From QPIN01 sp964399475 (GTDB lineage Bacteria > Pseudomonadota > Gammaproteobacteria > Methylococcales > Methylomonadaceae), in the NCBI GenBank assembly GCA_964399475.1, contig CAYNRB010000014.1:1-32047 (forward strand): DNA of 32,047 bases, read 5' to 3'. The notes beneath the pieces are model-generated. The model ran no database searches, was not told the origin of the DNA, and saw nothing but the letters and a program-made list of their open reading frames with translations. Position 1 is the stretch's first letter. Each line of letters opens with the position of its first letter. A program made the translations under genes and the position numbers. Below, piece by piece: positions 1 to 8,593 of the stretch.

Positions 1-96
1 TATTGGGATACTTATGCTAAACAGAATGATTTTCCCTCACTTTGAATTACACCCGTATAACTCCTCACGCCTAAATTGAGTAATCATGCATATTTA

Positions 97-131
97 AATT
101 GTATCCACTATAAATTATAGGGAAGTTGAAA
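97..131 (-). repeat. 35-bp dispersed repeat, copy 1
   Basis: Read on the minus strand this is TTTCAACTTCCCTATAATT followed by TATAGTGGATACAATT. A near-identical copy, differing by about one base plus one indel, occurs on the plus strand at 24509-24543. Shorter AGTGGATAC-containing fragments lie near 304-312 and 10118-10126. Function unknown. Confidence 0.6.
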
Positions 132-173
132 GTTTAACAGTTAAGTACCCAAGCATAATTAATTTAACATTTT

Positions 174-270
174 ACTTGTCATTTTTTCCATCTTCAGCGT
201 TGCATAAATAGTTACGTAGCTCGCTATGCGCCTATCGCTGCACGACTAAAGACAAACAAAAATCCTGTCC
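174..270 (+). repeat. Long palindromic repeat family 1, copy A
   Basis: The conserved asymmetric core GTTACGTAGCTCGCTATGCG (211-230) is flanked by partly complementary arms: a T-rich left arm with CCATCTT and a right arm AAAGACAAACAAAAATCC. It is related to copies at 9668-9738, 19940-20078 and 23240-23400. This copy has degenerate arms. Confidence 0.6.
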
Positions 271-340
271 AATAATGGACGATTATTTGTTTCCAGCTCC
301 CTTAGTGGATACCTTTTTAAAACTAAATTGAAGATTTTTG

Positions 341-366
341 AAGTGCTAAAACATGTTTTAGCACTT
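341..366. repeat. Perfect 26-bp palindrome (AGTGCTAAAACATG type)
   Basis: AAGTGCTAAAACA is followed directly by its exact reverse complement. The same palindrome, extended to 28 bp, lies at 23211-23238 beside repeat copy D, and a decayed copy lies at 9614-9634 beside copy B. It therefore travels with the family 1 repeats. Confidence 0.75.
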
Positions 367-385
367 AGGGTTACAGCAATTGTTT

Positions 386-1270
386 TTATTCAGTTGAAAA
401 GCCCAAACTTTGCAAGGCTCTTTCATTATTCGCCCAGCCCTTTTTAACTTTGACCCAAAGCTGTAAATAAACCTTCTGACCAATCAAGGTTTCTATATCA
501 ATTCTTGCATCTGTACCTACTTTTTTAAGCATTTCGCCTTGTTTTCCAATAACAATATTTTTCTGAGAACTGCGCTCTACCCAAATAATGGCATAAATTT
601 TAGTAATTTTTTCCTGCTCTTCATAGCGTTCTACTTCAACTGTTAAAGAATAGGGCAACTCATCTCCCAGTCTTCTGGTGAGCTTCTCCCTAATTATTTC
701 TGCAGCCAAAAAACGTTCAGGACGGTCAGTAATCTGATCTTTAGGATAGATTAATTCTCTTTCTGGTAATAATTTGAATAATTGATCTTCTAATTCGATT
801 AAGTTAATTTTTTTTAGCGCTGATATTGGAAGCATTTGTTCAAATTCATATTTTTTTTCTGCTTCTGCAAAAAAAACAAGAATGGCATCCTTATCTTTTA
901 CTTTATCAACTTTATTAACCACTAAAATAACTGGAAGCCCAGCCTCTTTGAGCTTTTTAAAAATCACTTCATCATATTGATGCCAGGATAAATCATCTAG
1001 TAACCAGACAATCACATCAACGCCTAGCAATGTTGTTTCTGCCGTTTTATTTAAATAGCGATTCAAGGCTTTTTTTTCTACCTTGTGCATACCGGGTGTG
1101 TCCATGTAGATCACTTGACCTACATCGGTTGTATTGATACCCAATATACGATGCCGAGTAGTTTGAGGCTTGCGTGAGGTAATACTAATTTTCTGACCCA
1201 GTAAATGATTCATTAATGTTGATTTCCCCACGTTGGGACGACCTATCAGAGCCACATATCCACATTTCAT
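386..1270 (-). CDS. era: GTPase Era, ribosome biogenesis
   Basis: Era is an essential GTPase that binds the 3' end of 16S rRNA during 30S maturation. The 294 residues show the full set of G motifs: G1 GRPNVGKS at 10-17, G2 around PQTTRHRI at 35-42, G3 DTPG at 57-60, G4 NKVD at 119-122 and G5 SAL near 149. The C-terminal KH domain carries IVIGKQGEMLKKVG. Length is normal for the family. The ATG overlaps the rnc stop by 4 bp, so translation is probably coupled. It is the last gene of the minus-strand lepA-lepB-DUF4845-rnc-era group. In many relatives recO and pdxJ follow era; here the next minus-strand stretch is non-coding and recO-pdxJ lie at 16.3-18.0 kb. Confidence 0.97.
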   Translation of the reverse strand: MKCGYVALIGRPNVGKSTLMNHLLGQKISITSRKPQTTRHRILGINTTDVGQVIYMDTPGMHKVEKKALNRYLNKTAETTLLGVDVIVWLLDDLSWHQYDEVIFKKLKEAGLPVILVVNKVDKVKDKDAILVFFAEAEKKYEFEQMLPISALKKINLIELEDQLFKLLPERELIYPKDQITDRPERFLAAEIIREKLTRRLGDELPYSLTVEVERYEEQEKITKIYAIIWVERSSQKNIVIGKQGEMLKKVGTDARIDIETLIGQKVYLQLWVKVKKGWANNERALQSLGFSTE

Positions 1271-1950
1271 GATTTTTGATTCTTGATTAAAGTTAACATT
1301 TTTTCTGCAGCTGCCTGTTCAGCTCTTTTTCTGGATACGCCTGTGCCGATACAAGCTTGGTTAATCAAGATTGTTTTGCACTTAACACTAAAGGTCTGAG
1401 CATGAGCTGCACCCGACAATGTTTCAAGTTCATAGGAAGGTAAATCTTTTTTTATTGATTGTAATAATTCTTGCAATTGAGTTTTTGGATCTTTTTGCCA
1501 ATTATTTAAATCTAGACTAGCTAGTTTTTTAGCAAACAAACTCAACACCCAATCCTTGCATATTTCCATGCCTTGATCAATTAAAAGAGCACCCATAATC
1601 GCTTCTACTGCATCAGATAAAATAGAATCTCTTCTATATCCTCCACTTTTTAATTCACCAGAACCTAATATTAAATAATCGCCCATTTTATGTTCTCTCG
1701 CCAATTCTGCCAAAGAACCTTGGTTGACAAGGCTGGCTCTAAGTCGACTTAAATCACCTTCACTGGCTTTAGGAAACATCTCATACAGCTTTTCAGCAAT
1801 CACAAATCCTAAAACCGAATCGCCCAAATATTCTAACCTTTCATTGTTTCTGGCTCCCATACTCCGATGAGTCAAAGCCAAATTAAAAATCTGAGGTTCG
1901 TTAAAAGTCAGCCCTAATTTCCTAGAAAGGATTTCACAGTTCCTAATCAC
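1267..1950 (-). CDS. rnc: Ribonuclease III
   Basis: Double-strand-specific endoribonuclease that processes rRNA precursors and structured mRNAs. The 227-residue protein has the RNase III signature NNERLEYLGDSVLG at about 35-48, with the acidic metal ligands, and the second catalytic segment DAVEAIMGALL. A C-terminal double-stranded-RNA-binding domain runs from about DPKTQLQELLQ to AAAEKML. Translation starts at GTG (1948-1950). This GTG shares one base with the TAG stop of the upstream DUF4845 gene, and the rnc stop overlaps the era start, so the three genes are tightly coupled. Confidence 0.97.
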   Translation of the reverse strand: MIRNCEILSRKLGLTFNEPQIFNLALTHRSMGARNNERLEYLGDSVLGFVIAEKLYEMFPKASEGDLSRLRASLVNQGSLAELAREHKMGDYLILGSGELKSGGYRRDSILSDAVEAIMGALLIDQGMEICKDWVLSLFAKKLASLDLNNWQKDPKTQLQELLQSIKKDLPSYELETLSGAAHAQTFSVKCKTILINQACIGTGVSRKRAEQAAAEKMLTLIKNQKS

Positions 1951-2327
1951 TATTCCCTATCAACCTCAATAAATTCATAAAATTCAACTAAAACGCTTAA
2001 ATTACCGACTATTGTCTCGACCTGTTCATATTCTATTTCTACCATTAGGTAATTTTTCCGTGTCGTTACGATAATATCGTTACTGGTAACATTGTCCACA
2101 TAATTCAAATCAAAACGTTTAGAAAGACTTCTGTATATTTCACTTTTAGTTTTGTTTTCAACATTATCCATTTTTTCTAGTGCGGTCAATGCATTAACTA
2201 CCTTACTGTGATTCATGTAGATAGGTAAAACTTTCAAGGTTACCAGTACAAAACATGCAATAAAACCCAGTATAAAAAGCAGTGAAATAAAGGTTAAACC
2301 TTGTTGATTTTTTAGTGAAAAAGACAT
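1950..2327 (-). CDS. DUF4845 family membrane-anchored protein
   Basis: A small 125-residue protein with one N-terminal hydrophobic segment (about 10-32, LTFISLLFILGFIACFVLVTL) preceded by a short KNQQGLTF stretch that resembles a type IV pilin-like N-terminus. The rest is a small soluble domain, presumably periplasmic. In gammaproteobacteria DUF4845 proteins sit between lepB and rnc, exactly as here. The function of the family is not established. It overlaps rnc by one base and lies 125 bp after lepB. Confidence 0.88.
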   Translation of the reverse strand: MSFSLKNQQGLTFISLLFILGFIACFVLVTLKVLPIYMNHSKVVNALTALEKMDNVENKTKSEIYRSLSKRFDLNYVDNVTSNDIIVTTRKNYLMVEIEYEQVETIVGNLSVLVEFYEFIEVDRE

Positions 2328-2452
2328 GATTTCTCCTAATTAATTTTAGTTTGATGTTCAAAATCTGGCAGATTATCTTATTAATATTGAATATATTCAT
2401 CAGTTTGATGAAGGTAGCAAGATTGGATATTACAGAAAATCAGCTGATAAAA

Positions 2453-3229
2453 CTATTTAATGGTATTTCCGATTCTATCAAAACCAATACCTTTATGATC
2501 CCAGTCCCAACTCATCCAGACTAAAAAAGCTTTTCCTACCAGATTTTCTTCAGGTACTGTTCCCCAGTATCGACTATCATTACTGTTATCACGATTATCG
2601 CCCATGACAAAGTAATGACCTTTAGGAACCACAAATACACCTTTAATCGAAGGCGCTCCTGGTTTTATCAAAATATTAAGTTTGACTTGAGTAAGGTCTT
2701 CTAGAAAATGTTCATGCCCTGTCATATTAGCGCCTTGACCAACGCCTTGATAGATTCCAAGCGATGTTTGTTTGGCCAATTTCCCATTAACCAGTATTTT
2801 TTTATTGGAATAAGTAATCGTGTCTCCTGGCAGTCCTATAACCCTTTTTATATAATCAACAGAGGGTTGTTTAGGAAAACGAAAAACAACTACATCACCT
2901 CGTTCAGGCTGATTTAATTCAATTAACTTAGTGTGTAATACCGGTAATCGAACACCATAGGTAAACTTGTTAACTAAAATAAAATCCCCTATCAATAGGG
3001 TAGGCATCATTGATGCTGATGGTATTCTAAAGGGTTCGACAATAAATGATCTTAATATTAAGACTATAAAGACGATCGGAAAAAACGAATGTGCATATTC
3101 AACCAGTAAAGGCTCTTTATTGGTGGTCGGATCAATTTTAGAAAGTTTTAAAAATAATAAGTAGCTACCCCAGATGAACCCGGTAACCAGGCTTGCGATA
3201 ACAAGAAAAAATGAAAAATCGTAGTCCAT
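2453..3229 (-). CDS. lepB: Signal peptidase I
   Basis: Inner-membrane serine/lysine protease that removes signal peptides from secreted proteins. The 258-residue protein has two N-terminal membrane segments (about 5-27 and 48-66). The catalytic serine motif is PSASMMPTL, with nucleophile Ser73. The general base Lys128 is in DYIKRVIGLPGD, and the conserved box GDNRDNSNDSRYWG lies near the C-terminus. It follows lepA by 87 bp on the same strand, the classical lepA-lepB arrangement. Confidence 0.97.
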   Translation of the reverse strand: MDYDFSFFLVIASLVTGFIWGSYLLFLKLSKIDPTTNKEPLLVEYAHSFFPIVFIVLILRSFIVEPFRIPSASMMPTLLIGDFILVNKFTYGVRLPVLHTKLIELNQPERGDVVVFRFPKQPSVDYIKRVIGLPGDTITYSNKKILVNGKLAKQTSLGIYQGVGQGANMTGHEHFLEDLTQVKLNILIKPGAPSIKGVFVVPKGHYFVMGDNRDNSNDSRYWGTVPEENLVGKAFLVWMSWDWDHKGIGFDRIGNTIK

Positions 3230-3316
3230 GTAATATATTTCTATGTTAGAAGTGAAAATTAACCGTAGATTTTACAACATTACGGCTGGAATGAAATATT
3301 TAATCCGCTAATTCTA

Positions 3317-5116
3317 CTATTCTTTATTCACTTGTAAAACAGCAAGAAAGGCTTCTTGTGGAATCTGAATGCTACCGACTTGCTTCATTCTTTTTTTACC
3401 TGCTTTTTGTTTTTCCAGTAATTTTTTCTTACGAGAAATGTCCCCACCATAACATTTTGCCGTTACATTTTTTCGCAATGCTTTGACGGTTGATCTAGCA
3501 ATAACTTTAGAGCCAATCGCCGCCTGTATCGCAACTTCATACATTTGTCTGGGGATTAACTCCTTCATTTTTTCAACCAGATCTCGTCCTCGTGTCTGGC
3601 TTAGTTCCTTATGTACAATAATTGATAGCGCATCGACTTTATCACCATTAATTAAAACATCCAGTTTAACCAGTGCTGCTGGCTGAAAACGGAGAAACTC
3701 ATAATCAAATGAAGCATAGCCTCTACTGACCGATTTTAAACGATCAAAAAAATCAAGTACCACCTCACTCATCGGCAATTCGTAATTTAATGAAACCTGA
3801 CTTCCGGTATATTGCATATTTCTTTGCACACCGCGTTTTTCAACACAAAGCCCAATAACGCCACCCAAATATTCTTGAGGAACCAAAATATTAGCCAAAA
3901 TGATAGGCTCTCTGATTTCATTGATTGTACCTGAATCTGGTAATTTAGCTGGGTTATCAACCATTAATAGATCACCAGAATGGACTTCTACTTCATAAAC
4001 TACCGTTGGTGCAGTGGTAATCAAGTCTATGTCATATTCACGTTCTAATCGTTCCTGAACGATTTCCATATGTAGCATGCCCAAAAAACCACAACGAAAC
4101 CCAAAGCCTAATGCCTGAGATGTTTCCGGTTCAAAATTAAGTGCTGCATCATTGAGCCTTAATTTGTCTAATGCATCGCGCATATTGCCATAATCATCTG
4201 AACTGACTGGGTATAGTCCAGCAAAGACTCGAGGTTGTATGGTTTCAAAGCCCGCTAGTATTTCAGATGCTGGATTGTCGGTTAAAGTAATCGTATCACC
4301 AACAGGCGCACCGTAAATATCTTTTATACCGGCAACGATAAAACCAACTTCTCCTGTACTCAAAACATCTGTTTCTTTTTGTTTAGGTGTATAAATGCCT
4401 ATTTTTTCAGCTAGATAGGTTTTTCCTGTCGACATGATTGTCAACTTTTGTTTTTTACGTATACTGCCATTAACAACTCTTACTAATGAAACTACACCTA
4501 AATAATTGTCAAACCAGGAATCTATAATCAGAGCTTGTAATGGTGCATCAGAATCACCTTGAGGAGGAGGGATCAAAGTGACTAATTGCTCCAGAACCTC
4601 TTTAACCCCTAACCCTGTTTTCGCACTAATTTTAAGCGCTTGATCTGCAGGAATACCGATAACATCTTCGATTTCAGCCATGACTCTTTCTGGTTCAGCC
4701 GAGGGTAAATCAATCTTGTTTAATACCGGAACAACTTCCAAGCCTTGCTCAATGGCGGTATAACAATTTGCCACACTCTGCGCTTCAACACCTTGTGCTG
4801 CATCAACAATTAACAAAGCACCTTCACAAGCTGCAAGTGATCGGGAAACTTCATAAGAAAAATCTACATGTCCTGGTGTATCAATAAAATTTAACTGGTA
4901 AGTTTCTCCCTTATTGGAGGTATAGTTTAAGGTGACACTTTGCGCTTTTATGGTAATGCCACGTTCTTTTTCTAAATCCATGGAATCAAGAACCTGAGCT
5001 TCCATCTCACGACTAGTCAAGCCACCACATATTTGTATAAAACGGTCTGCTAATGTTGATTTTCCATGATCTATATGGGCGATTATTGAAAAATTTCTTA
5101 TGTTTTTTTGATCCAC
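3317..5116 (-). CDS. lepA: Elongation factor 4 (LepA), back-translocating GTPase
   Basis: Ribosome-associated translational GTPase. The 599-residue protein has G1 AHIDHGKS at 13-20, the switch segment RGITI near 52-56, DTPGHVDF at 79-86 and NKID at 133-136. EF-G-like domains follow, and the LepA-specific C-terminal domain contains YGGDISRKKKLLEKQK. Length is typical. The start is GTG (5114-5116), only 3 bp after the mucD stop, so lepA is probably co-transcribed with mucD. Confidence 0.97.
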   Translation of the reverse strand: MDQKNIRNFSIIAHIDHGKSTLADRFIQICGGLTSREMEAQVLDSMDLEKERGITIKAQSVTLNYTSNKGETYQLNFIDTPGHVDFSYEVSRSLAACEGALLIVDAAQGVEAQSVANCYTAIEQGLEVVPVLNKIDLPSAEPERVMAEIEDVIGIPADQALKISAKTGLGVKEVLEQLVTLIPPPQGDSDAPLQALIIDSWFDNYLGVVSLVRVVNGSIRKKQKLTIMSTGKTYLAEKIGIYTPKQKETDVLSTGEVGFIVAGIKDIYGAPVGDTITLTDNPASEILAGFETIQPRVFAGLYPVSSDDYGNMRDALDKLRLNDAALNFEPETSQALGFGFRCGFLGMLHMEIVQERLEREYDIDLITTAPTVVYEVEVHSGDLLMVDNPAKLPDSGTINEIREPIILANILVPQEYLGGVIGLCVEKRGVQRNMQYTGSQVSLNYELPMSEVVLDFFDRLKSVSRGYASFDYEFLRFQPAALVKLDVLINGDKVDALSIIVHKELSQTRGRDLVEKMKELIPRQMYEVAIQAAIGSKVIARSTVKALRKNVTAKCYGGDISRKKKLLEKQKAGKKRMKQVGSIQIPQEAFLAVLQVNKE

Positions 5117-5119
5117 AGT

Positions 5120-6514
5120 TTATTTATCTATTTTCAAGGCTAAAAAAATTGGACTGCCTCGACGTTGTATTAAAACAGCAATAGACTGACCGACTGGAAG
5201 TTCCTTGATTATTTTATCAAAATCAGCTTCATCACGAACAATATTATTCTGAATCCTTAAAATCACATCACCTGATTGAATGCCCACATCAAAAGCCGGT
5301 CCTTTTTTAACTTGCTGTACTAACACACCATTTTTTGGTATTTCAAGGCGTTGACGCAGTTCAGAAGAAAGACTGGTTACCACAATACCTATTCTATTTA
5401 GATTAGACTTAAGTTCTGTGGCAGATGCTAATGCAGCTTCATCAGGTAATAAACCAATAATTACTTTGATAGTTTTATTGTTTTTATTTCGAATGACTTT
5501 AACTTTTGCTTTTTTTCCAATAGCGGTTAATCCAACTACGGGAGGTAATTCAGCAGATGTATCAATTTCATGACCATCAAATTCAATAATTACATCGCCA
5601 ATCTGTAGACCTGCTTTTTCTGACGGGCTATCGGGAATAACTCTGGCAATTAGCGCACCATAGGGTCTGTCCATATCAAATGACTCTGCTAACTCTCTGG
5701 TAACATCCTGGATTTGTACACCTAGCCAACCACGGGAAACGACACCTTTGGTTTTTATTTGATCGACTACATTCATGACTACATCCATGGGGATAGCAAA
5801 AGAAAGTCCCATGTATCCGCCTGATCGACTATATATTTGCGAATTTACTCCGACAACTTCACCTTCCATATTAAAAAGCGGACCGCCTGAATTTCCCGGA
5901 TTTATGGCAACATCAGTTTGAATAAAAGGTACGTAATTTCCTCCGGGTAAACTTCGTCCTTTGGCACTGACAATACCTGAGGTTACAGATTGCTCAAAAC
6001 CAAATGGCGAACCAATAGCTAGAACCCATTCTCCTACTTTGAGATGCTTCGGTGAACCAATTTTGACTGTGGGTAAATTTTTTGCTTGTACTTGCAATAA
6101 AGCAATATCGGTTCTTTTATCAGAACCAATTAATTTAGCCACTAATTGTCGTCTATCTTTTAATTTAACCACAATCTCATCAGCATCTTTAACTACATGA
6201 TGATTAGTTAAAATGTATCCATCTGATGAAATAATAAAACCTGATCCTAAAGACTTGCTATCCCTGCGTTGATGTCCACGATCAGGATTATTAAAAAAGT
6301 GTTTAAACAATTCCTCCATTTGTGGAGGTACGCCCTCCGGCATCTGCTGTCTTCCTGGCTGTGGTTTATAATCTGGTGTCTTTTGAGTGATACTGATATT
6401 AACAACAGCGTCACCATTTTCTTCAACTAATTCGGTAAAATCGGGTAATCCTGCCTGTGCAGTCTGAAAAAATGCTATTAGGATAAAAACAGACCAAAAG
6501 ATATTTCTGAGCAT
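5120..6514 (-). CDS. mucD: DegP/MucD-type periplasmic serine endoprotease
   Basis: Trypsin-like HtrA protease and chaperone of the periplasm, a standard partner of the sigma-E/AlgU stress circuit. From the start chosen here (464 residues) the protein begins with a signal peptide (MLRNIFWSVF... ending AQA). The catalytic triad is His106 (NHHVV), Asp136 (TDIALLQV) and Ser209 (NPGNSGGPLF), followed by two PDZ domains. An in-frame ATG eight codons upstream (6538) is open, but it has no ribosome-binding site and would put an acidic residue before the signal peptide. The ATG at 6512-6514 has GGAGAG directly upstream. The gene is separated from mucB by 571 bp of repeat-bearing DNA, so it may have its own promoter. 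Confidence 0.94.
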   Translation of the reverse strand: MLRNIFWSVFILIAFFQTAQAGLPDFTELVEENGDAVVNISITQKTPDYKPQPGRQQMPEGVPPQMEELFKHFFNNPDRGHQRRDSKSLGSGFIISSDGYILTNHHVVKDADEIVVKLKDRRQLVAKLIGSDKRTDIALLQVQAKNLPTVKIGSPKHLKVGEWVLAIGSPFGFEQSVTSGIVSAKGRSLPGGNYVPFIQTDVAINPGNSGGPLFNMEGEVVGVNSQIYSRSGGYMGLSFAIPMDVVMNVVDQIKTKGVVSRGWLGVQIQDVTRELAESFDMDRPYGALIARVIPDSPSEKAGLQIGDVIIEFDGHEIDTSAELPPVVGLTAIGKKAKVKVIRNKNNKTIKVIIGLLPDEAALASATELKSNLNRIGIVVTSLSSELRQRLEIPKNGVLVQQVKKGPAFDVGIQSGDVILRIQNNIVRDEADFDKIIKELPVGQSIAVLIQRRGSPIFLALKIDK

Positions 6515-7085
6515 ATACTCTCCATTCATACTCTTCATTATTATGAGTGTGGTTTAAAAAATTGTTAGGGTGAGGGTTTGACTTTGGAATTGCGGACAAT
6601 TGTGATTTCACATTGATTGATGCTTGGGGTTTTGCGAAACAATGATATCCAATCCTCTAGTGAAACATAAAAGCTATTAGAACATCGTGTTCTATGGGCA
6701 AATATTTGATAATTCAATGAACATTTTCAAAAACTATGTTTTTAGGTTAACCTGGGCTTATAAGTGATAAAAATCCGAGTCAAAAATAAGACTACTTACT
6801 TAAGGATTAAGATTTTAATAAACAATGACTTCGGCTGTGGGTTGGATGGCTTATCAAGCGAAGCGAGATAATGTACCCCAACATCTCTTCATAAATCAAC
6901 GTGCTGTTGGGTTACGTTTTTTCGCTACGCTAAAAAATCTAACCCAACCTACATCGTTTAGGTGTTGTTTATTAAGTAAACAGTATTAGAGTTTGACTGT
7001 CTCTTTAATTGGGATGAATTTAGTTAGAGGGATTGATGATAACTCATAAATTCAGGAGTACAAATATAGATCAAATCAGTGGATT
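6515..7085. other. Intergenic region between mucB and mucD
   Basis: About 570 bp without a convincing gene, in a place where related genomes usually have continuous or nearly continuous muc genes. Its centre is a nested palindromic repeat (6815-6975). The mucD promoter should lie here, but no clear sigma-70 or sigma-E box could be assigned by eye. Confidence 0.6.
6815..6975. repeat. Nested 161-bp palindromic repeat
   Basis: Outer arms TTAATAAACAA (6815-6825) and TTGTTTATTAA (6965-6975) are exact complements. Inside are two smaller inverted repeats: TGGGTTGG...CCCCAACA (about 6838-6883), and TGTTGGGTT...AACCCAAC (about 6904-6948) around a CGCTACG centre. The inner TGTTGGGTTA/CGTAGCG type is a palindromic repeat common in many proteobacterial genomes. 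Confidence 0.7.
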
Positions 7086-8036
7086 CTACCGAGAAGTAAA
7101 GCCGTGTGCTATAAAGCGAACAGTTTCTTCTGGCACTTCACCCAATGCAGTAATCTGATATTGTTCATTGCTAAAGGTATATGAATTAACAATACCAAGG
7201 GTTTGCGCACCTTGCTCAATATCGTTTGTTTTTGCACCACGGTACACAGACACAGAAGAAAAACCATCACTGATAACTAGATGGTCAACAGCCTGAATCT
7301 GACCTTCCATTTTTATTGGCATAAAGAAAATGACCTGAAATCCAGGGGGGATGTTTTTTAAAATAAAATTAGATTCATCAAAGGAGGATGACTTTGCATG
7401 GTGAACGTGTTTAATTTTTGAATTTTCTATCTTGTTATCGGTATTGACAAATACCGGCTGATGATCAATTTTTATGTCAGAAAAAACCACTTGCTTTAAT
7501 GCCTTACCTGATAAGTCATAAGTTTCAACTTTTAAGGGTAAAAAATACTCCTTATCTATCCATATTTTTCGTCCAAAGCGATAATTATCTTTGGAGCTAA
7601 TGGAAATAACCTGAGTTGGACGCATGGCAATCAATTCTTCAATTCCAAAGGCATAGTCATAGATACCTTGCAAGGCAGAAAAATCCTGTGGTAAATCAAC
7701 GATAAAAGATTCACTAACAGGGCGATGATCAACGACCACTTTTTTCGATTCGCGAAAAAAGCAACTCACTTTTCCGGATTCTCTGATAACTTCCCTCATG
7801 GGTGAGTTTAAAGACAGCAACCTTTCTTGCTCCTGACCATTTTGAAATGAATGAAAGTATTTCATTGTATCAAGTCTGCCATTTTTAAAAAAGGCAACAG
7901 TTCCTTGATAATTAAGAACTTTCATAGACTGGCTCATTTTTACTAGCCAATCTTGTGCATTCATTACTCGCTCATTAGCAGATATATTGGTAGTACAAAT
8001 AAAAAAAACAAAAAGAAGTTGTAACCGTAATAACAC
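7086..8036 (-). CDS. mucB: MucB/RseB, periplasmic regulator of sigma-E
   Basis: RseB/MucB binds the periplasmic part of the anti-sigma factor RseA/MucA and shields it from proteolysis until envelope stress. The 316-residue protein has a signal peptide (hydrophobic LLFVFFICTTNISA, about 7-20). Next is the two-lobed MucB/RseB fold, with NYQGTVAFFKNG near the N-terminus and a C-terminal domain containing VSDGFSSVSVY. Start is GTG (8034-8036), with AGGA about nine bases upstream. It lies 5 bp after mucA and belongs to the rpoE-mucA-mucB operon. Confidence 0.93.
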   Translation of the reverse strand: MLLRLQLLFVFFICTTNISANERVMNAQDWLVKMSQSMKVLNYQGTVAFFKNGRLDTMKYFHSFQNGQEQERLLSLNSPMREVIRESGKVSCFFRESKKVVVDHRPVSESFIVDLPQDFSALQGIYDYAFGIEELIAMRPTQVISISSKDNYRFGRKIWIDKEYFLPLKVETYDLSGKALKQVVFSDIKIDHQPVFVNTDNKIENSKIKHVHHAKSSSFDESNFILKNIPPGFQVIFFMPIKMEGQIQAVDHLVISDGFSSVSVYRGAKTNDIEQGAQTLGIVNSYTFSNEQYQITALGEVPEETVRFIAHGFTSR

Positions 8037-8041
8037 TTTAT

Positions 8042-8578
8042 TTAATCCTGATCATAACTGGCTACACTGGCAAAAGGATGTATATTTAACGATCCGTGTG
8101 TGTACATATCATCACTGTGCGCCCGAAGATAGGCTTTTAAACGTTCATGGCTTGAGTGCTTGCCTTCTTTTTCCGGTAATACTTGGGCAACATTGAGTGC
8201 TGTTTGCGATGTAAAATCTAAAACACTTTCACTCTTTAAATTCTGTTGTTGTAAAAGCACAACTGAAACGATAGCAATCGACGCTGCAGCTGCAAGTGAT
8301 GCACCTTGCCAGAAACCAAGTTGCCTTTTTTTCAAGTCATTTTTTGGTATAAAATGAGTTGGTTGTTTTTTTATTTCCTGATTGATGTTTGCTAAAAAAG
8401 AATCATTGGCCAGCAAAAAACCATCAGATTTAAGTGCATGGCTCACTATCTGGTATCGATTCATTTTATTTTTTAATTCTGGCTGCTGCTTAATTTTTAG
8501 CAACAGATTGTCCAGATCCGTATAATGCATTTCATTATCCAGAAACTGGGAAATTTTTTCTTTTATATCTTTATTCAC
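8042..8578 (-). CDS. mucA: MucA/RseA anti-sigma-E factor
   Basis: Membrane-spanning anti-sigma factor that sequesters RpoE/AlgU. The 178-residue protein opens with the typical cytoplasmic anti-sigma module (KEKISQFLDNEM...DLDNLLLKI, about 5-60). One transmembrane helix follows at about 91-109 (ASLAAAASIAIVSVVLL), then a short periplasmic tail that would contact MucB and the site-1 protease. It is placed directly between rpoE (15 bp gap) and mucB (5 bp gap), the conserved order. Confidence 0.92.
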   Translation of the reverse strand: MNKDIKEKISQFLDNEMHYTDLDNLLLKIKQQPELKNKMNRYQIVSHALKSDGFLLANDSFLANINQEIKKQPTHFIPKNDLKKRQLGFWQGASLAAAASIAIVSVVLLQQQNLKSESVLDFTSQTALNVAQVLPEKEGKHSSHERLKAYLRAHSDDMYTHGSLNIHPFASVASYDQD

Positions 8579-8593
8579 TAGTTACAGCCTCTA

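Larger units (their letters stand above)
1..385. other. Intergenic region downstream of era, repeat-bearing
   Basis: No convincing ORF is visible. The stretch holds a 35-bp motif at 97-131 that recurs inverted at 24509-24543, one copy of the long palindromic repeat family (174-270), and a perfect 26-bp palindrome (341-366) just beyond the era stop codon. The palindrome could act as a transcription terminator for the era operon, but no T-run follows it on the minus strand. Confidence 0.6.
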
